64,000 nt of DNA, from the NCBI GenBank assembly GCA_009617715.1, contig VTFK01000547.1:1-64000 (forward strand). The letters are read 5' to 3'. This DNA is from Plectrocnemia conspersa (lineage: Eukaryota; Arthropoda; Insecta; Trichoptera; Polycentropodidae). Positions 1-12,717 of this stretch are shown piece by piece; position 1 is the stretch's first letter, and each line of letters opens with the position of its first letter. The position numbers and the translations under genes are program-made. Under the pieces are notes generated by a model. That model saw nothing but the letters and a program-made list of their open reading frames with translations, searched no databases and was not told the origin of the DNA.

Positions 1-1382
1 GTAATATAACCCATTTAAAAAATTTGATTTAGAATTTCCAATATTTTTAATTTGCATTTTTTTTAATTTATAAAAACTTCCTTTTTTTTAATTAGCAAAT
101 AATTTTTTTTTTTTTTATAAATAATCTTTAGAAGTCAGAGAATTTTAAACTTAAGATGAAATTTGAAAATCTTCAGACTTTTTATAATACCTAAGCATCT
201 ATTTAAAAATATATAAAATCGCCTAATAGATTTGCAATAAATATTTATAAAAAAATATAAACCTAATACTTTTTAAGTTTCAAGTCTTAAAATTTTTCCA
301 AAATATCTCAAAATATCCCTATGATTTCTAAATGGTCTTTAAATAATATTATTGTTAAAATCTTACATCATTTAGTTTATTTAAAAAAAAATTAAAGATT
401 TAATATCAGAGTAGAAAAAAATTATATTTTAGTAATTATTAATGAATGCTCTGAAAAATATTTAAAATGATCTCAATGATCTTTTTATAATGTTAATGAT
501 CTTAATATTGCATTATTTAGATAATTGAGAAATTCTGAGAATCAAAAATCAATATAGGAACAGAAATTATAATTAATAATAATTTTTAAAAAATCTTAAT
601 GAACCTTAAATAATAATAACGATTCTAAATGCTCCAAAATTATTTTAATTTTACTCTATTAAGGTAATTTAAAAAATCTGAAAAACGAATATTTAAGTAG
701 GAATTGATAATAATTAATCATAAATAATCTCTAAAATACGTTAAAGGATCCTAATTATCTCTAAATAATAAATTTAAAATAAAGATAATATTTTATATTA
801 TCAGTATATTCAAGTGTCCCTAATAAATTCTAATCTCCGATCGTCGTGTGCGCTTATATAAAGTCGGCGTGACAAATAAACTTGTTTTGCAAGTCGCAAA
901 TATTTACTCTAAAATATATTATTATTTTATTGTTATTAATAAAGAAAAATTGTGGTTATATTTGTGTTATTGCTATTATTATATATATATTTATATAAAC
1001 AAAATTTTATATTTATTAAAATATTTACATGTAGTCTAATTATCCATATGCTAAGCTATTTCGTAGTCATTATGCTATCTTGTCCTACCTGAAGTTTTGT
1101 TTTAATATTAGAATCAATCATGTTATATGCTACAAGTTATATTTATTTTCATATAATTTAACGTGTCATAATAATAATAATTAAAAAGTTACAAAAAAAA
1201 GTTGACGGCATCTGTCCGAATCCAATGTTACATTCAAAGTATTATACTTTGCAGAACGGAAGTAACCCGGGCGCGCCTACACGCTATACACATGAAAAAG
1301 GATTTCGGCCATTCTGAAATGTCAATCTAAGTTCCTCAAACCGTGGCAATTATTTTAATTACAATTATTTTATGTTTTACAG
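1..1382 (+). other. AT-rich sequence, probably intron of the GRXCR-like gene
   Basis: This stretch is very AT-rich, with no codon-biased open frame. It ends in a normal splice acceptor (pyrimidine-rich run, then AG at 1381-1382). Because the first visible exon opens in the middle of a protein domain, I infer that this is the 3' part of an intron whose upstream exons lie outside the window. The short open frame around 848-1039 has AT-driven codons only and is not supported as a gene. Confidence 0.6.
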
Positions 1383-1616
1383 AGCTACCGGGAGAAAGAC
1401 GCCGGAAAAGTTGTGGTCTACACTACGTCGATGGGTATAGTGAGAGGCACTTATCAAAAGTGCGTCCAGGTGAAGAAGATCCTGCGCACGTTGCTGGTCA
1501 AATTTGAAGAGCGGGACGTGTTCATGAGCGGAGAATACCAAGAAGAGATCAAGGACAGGATGAGAAGCTCAGACGTCCTCGTGCCGCAGATCTTTGTGGA
1601 CGGACAACACGTTGGG
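1383..1616 (+). CDS. GRXCR-like protein, internal exon (glutaredoxin-like domain)
   Basis: This exon gives 78 codons in phase 0, from SYREKDAGKVVVYTTS to VPQIFVDGQHVG. It is bounded by AG at 1381-1382 and the consensus donor GTGAGT at 1617. The peptide has the thioredoxin/glutaredoxin pattern: a VVVYTTS strand, a basic helix around KCVQVKKILR, a second strand LLVKFEERDVFM, and the VPQIFVDG segment that carries the cis-proline. The CxxC redox centre of true glutaredoxins is not present: the site after the first strand reads S-M-G-I-V-R. In the GRXCR family (vertebrate GRXCR1/2 and fly homologues) the domain is linked to actin-rich bundles such as hair-cell stereocilia. A role in bristle or sensory actin structures here is inference. 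Codon use is GC-rich against AT-rich flanks. The start codon and N-terminal part lie upstream of the window. Confidence 0.95.
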
Positions 1617-2378
1617 GTGAGTTTTCTGTGAAGGTCCTTGTGACGGGATTTTAAGGATGGGGGACAATAAGAAACTTTTTTGAGATACTCTGTATTTTTA
1701 TTGTGTGTGAAGAAAAAATATAATTTGGGGGAAAGTATAAGCCGAAATGGGACGCGCGAATGTTGATGAGACCATTTCGTTGTGAATATATTTTTTGTAG
1801 CTTTATATATATATATATGTATATGTAAGCACAGAATGGCCAAAACGAACATTATATTTACTGATAATGTTTAATACTACATACAATATAGCATACAACA
1901 TATATTAGGGTGTTATATAATTTTTTAATTTATTTTGAAAGTAGAGTTTAATCCTGATGGTTCAAAGGAATCGACTAACTCAAACCAAATTGATGTGTAA
2001 AGTCTCTAGACTTTGATGATATTGACCTAAAGGTTTAAATGTATTCATGCTTTTCAATTAAAAAAAATTTTTACAAATAAACGAGTGTATTTTGCATAAA
2101 CATTCGCTCTGAATTTTTACGAAATGGTACTTAGTCATGAGCGGAATTCCTTTACTGTTCACAAACAATGCAAGATTTGCGTCCGCTTGCCAAGCAAATA
2201 GAGACATTTCTTATATCCCTAACATTTTGCGATAATTGTGAAAGTACTGCTTAAATATTAAATAGATTGTGAAAAAATTGTTTATTACAATGTATTTATT
2301 TATTTAAATTTTATTTTTGTTAGATATTATTCTACCTGTTTTTTTCTTCGCGTCATACCAGACTTTCTCTTTTTTAGC

Positions 2379-2490
<112 letters not shown>

Positions 2491-2624
2491 TATATTTTAT
2501 TGTACACATGAGAGTTCTGTCAATGTCGATTTAATCAGCTCTTATGAATATGAATCGCTAAGTAAGTACCGCACTGAGTATGTTTTGCTATATTCTTCAA
2601 ATACTCTGATATGATATATATTAT

Positions 2625-2745
2625 ACAAAAACAAAGAGTCTGGTTCTGTCCTGAAACATCAACACTATTAAAGGGATAAAAATATGAAGATGCATTGCAC
2701 TGCCTTATATTTTTTAGGGATATTTGAGCTAGAACACTACCGTAT
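2625..2745 (+). repeat. Dispersed repeat B, copy 1
   Basis: The 19-nt block ACAAAAACAAAGAGTCTGG at 2625 also occurs at 10177. A second shared block (GCTAGAACACTAC) follows 103 nt later here and 107 nt later in the other copy, so the two stretches are diverged copies of one sequence of roughly 120 bp in the same orientation. No coding or terminal-repeat structure was recognised. Confidence 0.7.
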
Positions 2746-4786
2746 TGAATAAATTTATTTTAATTAATGAATAATTTCTCACAATATTTTACACTGCAGT
2801 ACGTATCAATACTTTCCACCGAAAATCGGATCATTTTAGACTGAGTCGACTTAAATGGCACTGATCCTCTGATCTGGTATAACCGAGCAGTCATCTCAAA
2901 TCTTCAAGAGTTGAACTCGATTTAAAAATATACACTTGCTATAGTTATAGATAATTTAGGCGAGCTACAGCAACATTTAATTTATTAAAAATAAATTTAA
3001 TGTGGAAATGTCAAGGGCAATGTGCAATTCGCTGAAGGTAGATAATTTAGAATATAGAAAGGGTGAAAGAATTTTAATGCTTAAGAGCAATTCCCATCGG
3101 TGACAACAAAGAATTTCATATCCATTTCAATCCAGGCGTCTTACATAGAAAAATTCAGCAATACGAAATAAGAAATCCTGTCTAGAGACAATCTGATTAA
3201 AGCTTTATATATAATCCGAACCTCAAATGATCCGAGTGCAATAACTTTGTCAGACAATAATAATTATCCATTGACCTCTGATTTATTCATATAAATTACG
3301 GGTTTTTTAATGCAAATAATCCTGCACAGAAAAATCAATACTCGTGAACTTGATTCAATAAAAAATATTTACAAAACAATTTGATTAGATATATATTATT
3401 GGCTAGATCGCGATGCATACATTAACTGCAAATAACTGTATGAATTTAAAATTGATTATCATTAATTAACGGAAAAAACATTAACGGGCTGAGATAAGAA
3501 CTTTAAGGAGTTCCTTTTGGGTTTTTTTTAAAAGTATTTTATAGGAGAAAAAAATAGATAGGTTTATCTATTTTTTTAAATCAAGGCATGACAAATTTTA
3601 TCAAAATCTTTTTTAACATCAGTGTAGATGATATCTACTTGATTGCCAATGGATTTTTTCGTCACAAAATTGGAAAAACAGTGTTGCTACTGATCTCGAT
3701 ACGTAATACAGCTAAGCGACGCCATCGTGCGATTTAACGGAACGCATCACATTATACTAATGTGTTTTCGGTTACGTAAACGCGTTTCAATATCGTCCCA
3801 CTTGAACTTTGGAACTTTTCCACTTTGCCTTGAGGGACTCGAGCCATTGGAATACCTTGTTATTAAAAATGTTGGAAAGTTGTAGCTACAACATGCATGC
3901 AATAGCCCAACATGCACATAAGAGCACTGCAATTTTCACGGTCGTCGCACGTGTCCAATGCTTACATAGATATTCATATAAAAATGGTTTAAATTCACTG
4001 CATAATTTTAACATAAAAATACTATGTCAGATGTATGTTTTGTAAGCTCTGTTTTTGATTTTCGTTTTAATAATAAGGTACTGTTAGTATGTGCATAATA
4101 TGTATCAAATAAAAAAAGCTCTTACATAACTATGAAAATATTATATAACCAAGCTTTTATGTAATGGTTTTGAAAAAGATAATCAGAAAAGCACATGCAC
4201 TTTTACATTTTAAAAATTAAATACTTCCGAAACGTGCCTAGCATTATTAAGTGTACATTTATATATGTATGCGCGAGCTTTTATAAAGCTGCAAGCTCTC
4301 CGGTCAATCGATAAAAGCTCCACCGTACAACTTGTTGCTGCCAACCTATGTCTGTTCATGTTTACATTTGTTCTACTCGTACATCGCTCGTTAATTACGT
4401 TTTATGAAGTTACATCGATAGCCAATAAAGGAGATAAGCGGCTTGCAGTGTAATATATTAATAAAATAAAACTATGCTTCATACTTATATGTACATAAAA
4501 ACATATATGTACATATAATCACATTTATACATTATGTAATAATTTTTTTTTATTAATTTATAAATATCTTAGATGAATTTTACGAAGTAACAGTTTGCTT
4601 AATAGCTATAATAGCATATACTAAATACACATTTTATGGTAACCAATAAAATAAAAATCAATGTCTGTTAATAAAATATTTTAAAAAAAATAGTATTTAA
4701 TTTATTAGGATTGTTTTTTCTTTTTATCTTATTAGCTACTTTGATTTTGTTGATGCTGCACAAAATTTTCAGTGTGATTTTAACCT

Positions 4787-5548
4787 TTAGAAGAGAGGTC
4801 TGTCAATACTTATTTTTCTGATTATTTTCATCTGAATGATAAGTTTGTCTAGTTTGTATTTTTTCCTCTCATAATAATAAAGATTTTTCCTCTTGATGTT
4901 TCGTAGAACTTCTTGTTGTTTTGTCATACTTTTAAGGACTTCGATAATAATTCTTTCTATATATAAAGTTTTAAGAAATTTCCACATCTCAAATGTTTTT
5001 TCTCTTATATTATTATTGATTTAAGGGTCCATTCCTATACTCAGAGAATGGCGAAAATAAAACAAAATGTGCGCATTCTTAGTTAAAGTTTTAGTTACAG
5101 AGGTATTTTTCTGAAAAATGTATTTCATGCCATTTCTATTAGAACTCGCATTTCTTAAAATAAGTAAAATTTCTTATTTATTCATATTCCAAAGATTTTT
5201 TTTGTGTATTATGTTTTGTGTTATTATTGCAATCCTGTTACTTGCCTTGTTAAATTTTTTACTAGTTTGAAAGTCACTGACGTTATCTGAAAGTATTTCT
5301 GTATCATTCGCAAATTTTATGTTATTAATTGTTTAAATATTGATTTGAAGTACATGTTAAATATTAATGGTGATAATGTGCATCCTTGTGGTACACAGCT
5401 TCTAATTTAAACATCACTGAATGTATTCCAAACTTTAACATTGGCTCTTAGATTTTAGTACAGGTTTTTAATAATGTCAATATCAACTTTTATTTACTGG
5501 TATTTACAGAGGTTTAGGATTTTAAGCTTTGTGAAATTTTTTTTTTTT
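4787..5548 (-). mobile_element. Decayed non-LTR retrotransposon, RT and C-terminal region
   Basis: Read on the - strand, broken frames show reverse-transcriptase landmarks in the right order. First is an IIKNLY helix (near 5450). Next is VPQGC-TLSPLIFNMY (5351-5395), which fits the usual G-V-x-Q-G-x-x-LSPxLFN motif. Then comes FANDTEILSDN (near 5290-5316) at the YADD catalytic position, where the first D has become N. The open segment at 4787-4987 begins FEMWKFL and continues through EVLRNIKRKNLYYYE to KLIIQMKI. That order fits the C-terminal tail common to many insect endonuclease/reverse-transcriptase LINEs of the RTE/R4-like type; the clade assignment is inference. Stops and at least one frameshift interrupt the frame, so the copy is dead. 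It lies antisense inside the GRXCR intron. Confidence 0.85.
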
Positions 5549-5575
5549 TATTATCTATAAAACACATAAACATAT

Positions 5576-5997
5576 TTTATTTTATTTATATAATTTCGCA
5601 CGAATAAGAAAAACTCATTCTGCGGCTACAATTTAATGCAATAAAATTATAAATATGTTACGTATAGATTTAGAGAAATAAATATATAAATACACTTTAA
5701 ATTATGATGCATAATAAAAAAATAAAAAAAAATATTATTTTATTAAAATTGCAGTCATAAAAAAAATATTTTTTAATTTCTTTGCAATTATTTTTAATTG
5801 ATTTTGGTTTTATTAAAATAATAAAATATATTTTAAATAATTTTTAACAAACTTCACAGATAATGCTTGAAGAATGTGTAAATCGTCAGCAGATCTAATT
5901 TTATATTTATATAGCTGTTTTTTTAATTTAAATCGAGTATTTATAATCGATTTTCTCTCTAGCAGTTTTTAGTTACTTTTATTACTTGATATTTATA
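5576..5997. repeat. Dispersed repeat E, copy 1
   Basis: Ordered blocks shared with 34074-34430 are an ATTTCGCACGAATAAGAAA-like start, AAACTTCACAGA in the middle, and AGTATTTATAATCGATTTTC with TCTAGCA at the end. Spacing differs by small indels. It abuts the LINE relic at 5548 and could be an untranslated part of that or another element. No coding frame was seen. Confidence 0.65.
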
Positions 5998-7141
5998 GGC
6001 AAAATTTTAGTTTTTATTTATGTATATATGTATATCTTTTGTGTGAGCATTAAAAGGCAAATTTAAAAATTTTTTTATAGCACTATTTTAAATAACCTGA
6101 AGTGATTTTAATTTTAATTTATTTGTAAATCCCCAAATGCAAAATTTTTGTATATGTTAGATGAATTTGAATACGCGCATAATAAATGTTTATTATAGTT
6201 TTATACAATAATATTTTATACCATTGGAAAAAAAATTAATTATATAATCAACACAGTTATAAAAATGTTAAATTTGCTTCAAAATTGATATTATTATTAT
6301 TTACATTTACATCTGTACAAAATCATCGATCATGCCTTTCTCGCACTTATTGCATAATCTATTGCCTATGGTTTTAATATATATTTTAATCATATGACTC
6401 ATATAGCATCTTGTTTTATATTTTTGCTTATGCATCTCTTATGCATTTAACTTTTTATGCAGGGTAAAAATCTTAGATTTTACTAGTCTTTTGGTATAAA
6501 GCATGTTCTGTATATTTCGTTAAAAATTTATGATAAAATTAATTTTATCGTCATTTTAAAAGTTTCACTAATTTAATATTTACACCATCTGGCATAACTG
6601 ATTTTCATTTTTTAAGAAATTTAAACAATTTCTTTTGTGATTACTAATTTTTTATTTATATCTTCGTTATGCTTCTACAATTATTTATGTATTCCTTTTA
6701 ACGTTTCAGTTTATCTTATATATCCAGAATAATGTTGCATTTTTTTTAGATGTTTTATTTTCGATAAATCTAAATTATATCTTATGTACATTAAAAACGT
6801 CGTATTTATTTTTAAGATATTTTATCTCTTTGCATTTGTCAGATGAATTTTCTTATATAATATATGGTGTTGTTTTTAAATTAAAATTTGCAATTTCTCC
6901 TTTTGAACATCTAGTCTTTAAGACTTGATTAAAATCTTGTGATGAATTCATTTCTTCAGCTCGGGAAGTTTCATTCTCAAGCCTCGTGATTTCAAAGAAT
7001 TTTCTACAAATTTTAATTTCGAATAACGCCCATGTGTTATTTTTTTACTGGAAGTATAGTATTATACTATTAAAAAAAAAATATAATAATGCTATCATTA
7101 TTTGTTTAATTAGTTTGACAAGAAATAAAATCTTAGATTTA

Positions 7142-7512
7142 TTTACAGAAGTATAAACATGTTATCCGTTACGTGCGCCACTGCCGTTACCAGTACAAGT
7201 CCAACCCTCATGGGCGAGCACCCAGCTTTTGACGGCCAGATGAGTGGGACCCTACTTATTAGAGTTGCTGCATTGCTTTGCACTGCATGCGTATCAGAAC
7301 CACCACTCAGGTCTACGGGGAGTGTGGCCCTCGGATCGCAAAAAGCGCCGAGCCCTTTGGCCCTGCTTGCGTTACTCTGCTATGTTTTGTTCATCATCAG
7401 TAGTGTCTCGCGCCCTACCTCAGACGGCCAGCCCGAGAGATCACTCTCCCACACTATAAGCGGCCAACTTCAGCGTGTGGTTGACTGGCATCCAAGGTTT
7501 ATTTAAAGTATA
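7142..7512 (+). other. GC-richer open segment of unknown origin
   Basis: A block of roughly 50% GC sits in a desert of about 20-25% GC and is open for 115 codons on the + strand (ATG at 7159). The translation is rich in S, T, L and A, has a hydrophobic run near residues 66-80 (ALLALLCYVLFIISS), and matches no family I know. A second frame is open over the same interval (7244-7459), which argues against coding. A transposon fragment or a retroposed sequence is the likelier explanation. The hairpin at 7567-7602 follows 60 nt later. Confidence 0.35.
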
Positions 7513-7566
7513 AATTTACCACGGTGCTAATTAGACAAGGTGCAAAACGAAAGGCATCTTTCCGTC

Positions 7567-7602
7567 ATGTTGCCTTATGAGGGATTTTTCGTAAGGCAAC
7601 AT
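7567..7602. repeat. Perfect 11-bp inverted repeat with 14-nt loop
   Basis: Arms ATGTTGCCTTA and TAAGGCAACAT pair without mismatch across the loop at 7578-7591, and a T run follows. It resembles a bacterial terminator in shape, but in a nuclear intron this has no such meaning. It may be a transposon end. Confidence 0.8.
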
Positions 7603-8329
7603 TTTTTTAGCTTTCCCCAATTTCATCCACATATACACTTCTGGCAAATGTGTTCAAAAAATAAACCGGAGTAATAATAAGTATTTCGAACATATATCCG
7701 TATTGTGTTTTAGAGCTAATAGTAGAGACATAAACGTAAGCGTGCCACCTCTATCTTAATTATAAATAATGATGAAATGTATAGCTCTCAAACTGACTAT
7801 GTTAACGCAAATAGAGCATAATATTTTAATTACAAAAAACATAAAATTGGTTTATTACCTTATAAGAGGCGTTCAAAATATTTGAGCTCACCTGAAACAT
7901 AAAAATATAAAAGCTTATAAAATAAAAAATAATTATGCCGAATATTTTTAGAAAAATAATCTTAATTTAAAATGCATAAATTAAGGAAATTATTTACAAA
8001 ATGCATGATTCTTAATGCCCCAAATACTAATTATATTATATTTAAATTTACCCTTAATATTTTAAACGTCTTATATATTTACCTCACTGACGGATAAAAT
8101 AATCTCTCTGGTATACAATAAATTTAATATAAGATAAATATATTTAGACTAATACAATACCCTATTGTGAACGAGATTACAATTTTTCATTCAGACCCCA
8201 CGCATTCGTACTACTGAAATTTAAAAATACCAATATAAAAACAGGTATTGATTACATTATCGCAACACAATTACGATAGCAAATAAAAATCTTATTTCAC
8301 AGCGCAACCTTTTAGCTTCCGCCTTCTTT

Positions 8330-8760
8330 GTGTCGAGCGACAAGTCAAAAGAGCAACTGTGAAAACACATCCCGGTTAGCGAAACGAGCTTTTATCATTC
8401 CGGATTGCAAACATAACATCTGGCGTAAAGCTCACACAAACACACGTCGATAAAGCATGCGCGTGTGTGTACGTGTCTGGCGTCGCGACGCCACGAGCAA
8501 CAAGTAGAAAGAGCTTTTCCCGGCCCGGTAGGTAGTATCGATCGGCGCCTTTCGCAACACAATGCAAAACGCGCCGGTGTGCTGCATGAGCTTTCGACGG
8601 GTGCGTGCGTAAAAGCTCTCTTCTGTAAATACGCGTCATCATCGTGTGGATGACACTGACGATGACGCAAGACGTTTCGGATGGCCTAAAGAGTTATGTA
8701 AATCAGATGGCATTTAGATCGGAAAAGAGTAGACAGTGCGCTGAACGTCACGTGTTCAGT
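8330..8760. promoter_or_regulatory. CpG-rich island inside the GRXCR intron, candidate enhancer or promoter
   Basis: This is a sharply GC- and CpG-rich block in AT-rich surroundings. It carries a perfect 16-bp palindrome TGGCGTCGCGACGCCA (8478-8493), five copies of a GAGCTTT/AAAGCTC motif (near 8386, 8428, 8510, 8589 and 8613), a GCGTGTGTGTACGTG tract and a CACGTG E-box near 8750. Three frames are open here (8376-8642 -, 8395-8670 -, 8465-8653 +), which is expected from a low stop-codon density in GC-rich DNA and not from coding. I infer a regulatory element; no transcription start is visible. Confidence 0.45.
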
Positions 8761-9575
8761 GGGTTTATTAATATTGTAATTGTTACGAAGCTTTCATGAA
8801 GTATCAATGGGTGATATAAAACCACTCTATAACATTTAGGCTCTGTTTAACCACTTAAATATATTTTCTTTAACTCTTGATTTTTTTAGTAAAACAGTAC
8901 TAGATTTTATTATGATGTTGCGCGTTTCTTCATTAAAATTAGACACTGCAGCAGTAGAAAACAAATAAAGTCACAAAATAATAAATCAAAAACGATAAAA
9001 AAATTCATCGCTTCAAGAAAATATAACGCGTGCATTCGGGCTTGCCCTCGAAACATCCGTTCTTAATCAACTATAGCGGACATTAAAAAAATCTTAAAAT
9101 GTGCGAAACATGAGGTTTTTTTGGCGAAAGCAATAAACAACAGTGAGGCAGATGCTCCAGAAATAATACGAAGGTAGTTCTAGCTTTAGATTAATAGTAA
9201 ATATTTAATTCGATATACTTATGAATAACGATAATTACATATTAATGCGAAACATGTGTAAATAAATAATTTCATACAATTTGATTAATCTGTAACATGA
9301 GTTTATAATAATTTATTCGTTGCTATGCGAATTTATTTTTAGTAAAATAATATCATGTTATTGAACCCAACCATTAGCAGTAGTTAATTTGTTGTTCCTT
9401 AAAGTCTAGTCTAGAGATGTGGTTAAAACTTCCTTAGGGATATCGTCATTTTTTAAAGATGCCGATACAATTACATAAAAATGAATAACTGCTAAAGAAA
9501 CATCTTTTGAATTAAATGTAGCAATTTCAGCTTCAAGCTTGCCGATTGTTTGTTTGCATCAGAGGTAGGTAAACG

Positions 9576-9595
9576 ATTTGGCTGCAAAGCCAAAT
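9576..9595. repeat. 8-bp hairpin with GCAA tetraloop
   Basis: ATTTGGCT pairs perfectly with AGCCAAAT across GCAA, a GNRA tetraloop. The structure would be stable in RNA from either the intron or an embedded element. Function unknown. Confidence 0.6.
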
Positions 9596-9701
9596 TGGGG
9601 ATGAAAATTTGCCCGCTGGTCACAATAAAAAATAGCATTTTTTTCAAGTGTTTTTTTTAAATTAAGAGGGTTATTAAAAAAAAATAAAGCAATATTTTTA
9701 A

Positions 9702-9735
9702 AATATACATTTTTTTTATATAAAAAATGTATATT
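9702..9735. repeat. Perfect 14-bp inverted repeat
   Basis: AATATACATTTTTT and AAAAAATGTATATT are perfect inverted arms around a 6-nt spacer (9716-9721). The AT content makes chance more likely than for the GC-bearing hairpins. Confidence 0.7.
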
Positions 9736-10176
9736 GTTTTATGTTGAAAATATATTTTTTCTGACTAAATCATCTTTAATTGGTCATTAAAAATATGGCG
9801 ATGGACGAAAAGTTCTTGATTCTCTAATCATAAAAACACATAAATTTATGTATACCGCCGTAGAGTATAAAGCCTTTACTTAACTATATATTTCTTATAA
9901 AGTACAGTCCCTTAAAAATTGTAACACAGACACTACATCAGCGTTTGATTAATTTATACGGTAAAGTATTGCCGTATTTATTTAAAATATTTGGTGAAAT
10001 TTAAAGTATTTTGTCGGCTTTATAAACAAATCTTGTACTAATTTAAACATACGTCTATTTAGTGTCCATCTATATATCGTTTTCCTCCACTTTAACAAAA
10101 AAATTAAATGTGGCGAACATTCCATAGAATAGACGTTGCTAATTTCGAATCTTACGCTTCATAGTAGATGTATTAG

Positions 10177-10300
10177 ACAAAAACAAAGAGTCTGGTCCCG
10201 CCCCGAATCATCAGCATTAGTCAGATGATAGAGACTGGAAATGTCGTTGGACTTCCGCCATTGTTTCAATGATATATTTATTAGCTAGAACACTACTTTA
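10177..10300 (+). repeat. Dispersed repeat B, copy 2
   Basis: Partner of the repeat at 2625-2745, with the same two anchor blocks in the same order and nearly the same spacing. The open frame at 10269-10529 begins inside this repeat and has no counterpart in copy 1, so I do not support it as a gene. A weaker echo (AAACAAAGGGTCTG) occurs near 16265. Confidence 0.7.
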
Positions 10301-12049
10301 TCCAATCGCTTCTATTGGCACTGTTGTCAGAAACTTCAATCACCACTTGAACACCGAAAGTTCAACTGAACTCACACTAAACAGAGCTAAGTTACTTTTA
10401 CAAGAGTTGATACGATTTGGAGACTACGATGCAGTACTATTAATTACAAAAAAATTGTTAATTCGTGGATTAAAGTATCACATGAAGCAAACAAATTTTA
10501 AATCCTCCATCGAGCTTAAAATATTGTAATTCAAATTGCCTTTTTTTATTAAGGTAATTATTTCAATTTAAGCTTCAGTAAGTTAATGTAATCCATTTAA
10601 ATATTCGTACTATATAGAATTGTTCTTTCCAGCAAATTATCGTTACTCATTGTTTTATTTTTCCAACTGGAATAATAAATTTAGCCATATTATTTCATAG
10701 AATTTGTAACGTCTTTGATCCGTGATATTATTTCATAGCATATAGAGTTAAATATATATATATAACCTTATTTTTTAACATAATTCAATCAGTTTAACGA
10801 ACCTTTAATTACGTATGCATATGTGTATTTTCTAACCAAGTTTAACCATCACTTCGTTACGCTAACAAAGTTTTCGCGTTTTGCCCCAGGGTTCAAAGGC
10901 ACCGGCGACAAACAGTTAACGGTTTCATCTTTGGCCAGCGACAAGTCATAATAGAGACGCTACAACTTTTCACATTTGTCAAGCTCACTTTATTTTTTTC
11001 TTACATTATATACAACAAAACAAAAAAACTTTTCTTATTTGCGTCGCAGTCGTTTCGCAAACGTAATTGATTTAGCTTTGACGAGCGAGGGAATTGTTTT
11101 TTTTTTAATTTGCGAAAGTAACACCTGTTATTTTTTATCCCGTAGATGTATAATATAGATCTTATTTCGTAATCCTATCAGCTTCCAATAAGAATTTAAA
11201 TGAATCTAAAAACTTCATTACTACCAACCTAAAAAAATTACATTTTAATCTAATAAACACAAGCTTAAAAACATTTTTTTTAATTTTAAAAGGTTAACGT
11301 ACGACAAATCCAGTAAGATTTAACCGGTTGACTATTTGAAAAACTCGCGAAGTCGTGCTTTGAGTTTAATATGAGGATAAACCAAGACGTGGAAACGTGC
11401 GAATCATCTGTCAACTGATATGAATGTTGGTTGTGAGACAAAGATTACAATTCAATCACGAGAGTGAAATATAAGAGGATTCGTGATATTTCATTTGAAG
11501 AAAAACATTATTATCGTAATACAATATTCCATTATAATACGATACGTCTAATACCAAATTAGCTTGACAGTATAAAACCTTACCCACTAACGAGTTTCAA
11601 AATATATGTTATATTATATAATTATATATTATTATTTTTTTCTTATTATTATTAAAAAAAATCTTGGAATTCTATATATAACCCCTATATTCAGAATTTA
11701 GTATTAATCATATTTATTAGGCAGTCAAAAATGGTTAGTACTGATTTCAACCGTGCCATTGTTGGCCGTTAATTTTTTTTTCTTATCCTTAACCGACATA
11801 CGTATAACTTGGTCTTAACAATTTATCTAATAATACGTACTAAATATTACATAATTCTACCGCTATACACTGAACATAAAAAAACAATAAATAGTAATAC
11901 AAAGTTTGATTTGTCAGTCAAATGATATAGAATTTTAATTGAATTAACGGTGGCCATACTTTTAAAAACCATGATTAATATGAAATTAAAATAATATTAG
12001 GTTGATTATATGTGTATTATTGCATGTATATTTGATATACGTAACGTGT

Positions 12050-12146
12050 CATAATATGATTTTATAAAGTTTATCTTATGATTGAGATAGTTTTCCAGAG
12101 CTGGTTTAATCGTTATTTACTGAGCTATGAAAAAGTTCTTCTGGTG
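12050..12146 (+). repeat. Dispersed repeat F, copy 1
   Basis: Shares ATAATATGA, TATAAAGTTTATCT, TTTACTGAGCT and a pyrimidine-rich end with 41445-41540, in the same order and orientation. Copies are about 95 bp and moderately diverged. Confidence 0.6.
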
Positions 12147-12664
12147 TATGTATATTAGAATCAAGAAATAACCGTTTAGTTCAGTTTACTATTTAAGTTA
12201 CATATATTTAACTATGTAACTGAGATATGAAAACAGTCAATAGGTATAATACTGCTAATAAAATTGCTATACATGGATATGGTATGTAAACATAATCAAT
12301 ACTACATAAGTTATTAACTTTGAATACGTTAGCTATTAAAAACATATTTTTACCATTTAATTTTTGTTCTATAAGAATAAATCTTGATCTAAAAATCTAA
12401 AGAACACATTAAAAATACTTTAAAGACACTAATTGACAACAGATAAAACTGTCTTTGAGATTACCCGGTTGAACGTGACATTAAATTTGCACAAAACTTG
12501 ACCGATGTACGTGACGATCGGAGATGAAAGCGGATTAAAAACCACTTTTAAGTAAACCTAGACAAATGATAAATTAAGTTTAAATAAATACAAATTTTAT
12601 CAATGCCTGTGGCGAAAAATTCAGTCAAATGTGCTTAAATATTTACCCAAATTACAAGCGTCCC

Positions 12665-12717
12665 ACTGCAAGCGTTGCCAAATCTCCAGATGTTTTTAAA
12701 ATAGACGTTACGTAAAA
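12665..12717 (-). repeat. Dispersed repeat G, copy 1 (inverted)
   Basis: Contains the complement of CTGGAGATTTGGCAACGCT (12671-12689). The same 19-mer occurs exactly at 55972-55990 on the + strand, with further matching bases (a TTNCGTAACG block) outside it. Confidence 0.75.

Noticed and set aside
1454..1852. 132-codon open frame on the - strand
   Set aside because: It is antisense to the GRXCR exon at 1383-1616, whose + strand translation matches a known family; the other frame is a shadow.
7567..7610. Rho-independent terminator
   Set aside because: The shape fits, but the context is a eukaryotic intron, so the term has no meaning here.
8376..8670. Three overlapping open frames on both strands
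   Set aside because: They arise from low stop-codon density in a CpG-rich block, and none has a recognisable peptide.
10269..10529. 86-codon open frame
   Set aside because: It starts inside dispersed repeat B, has AT-driven codons, and is absent from the other copy.
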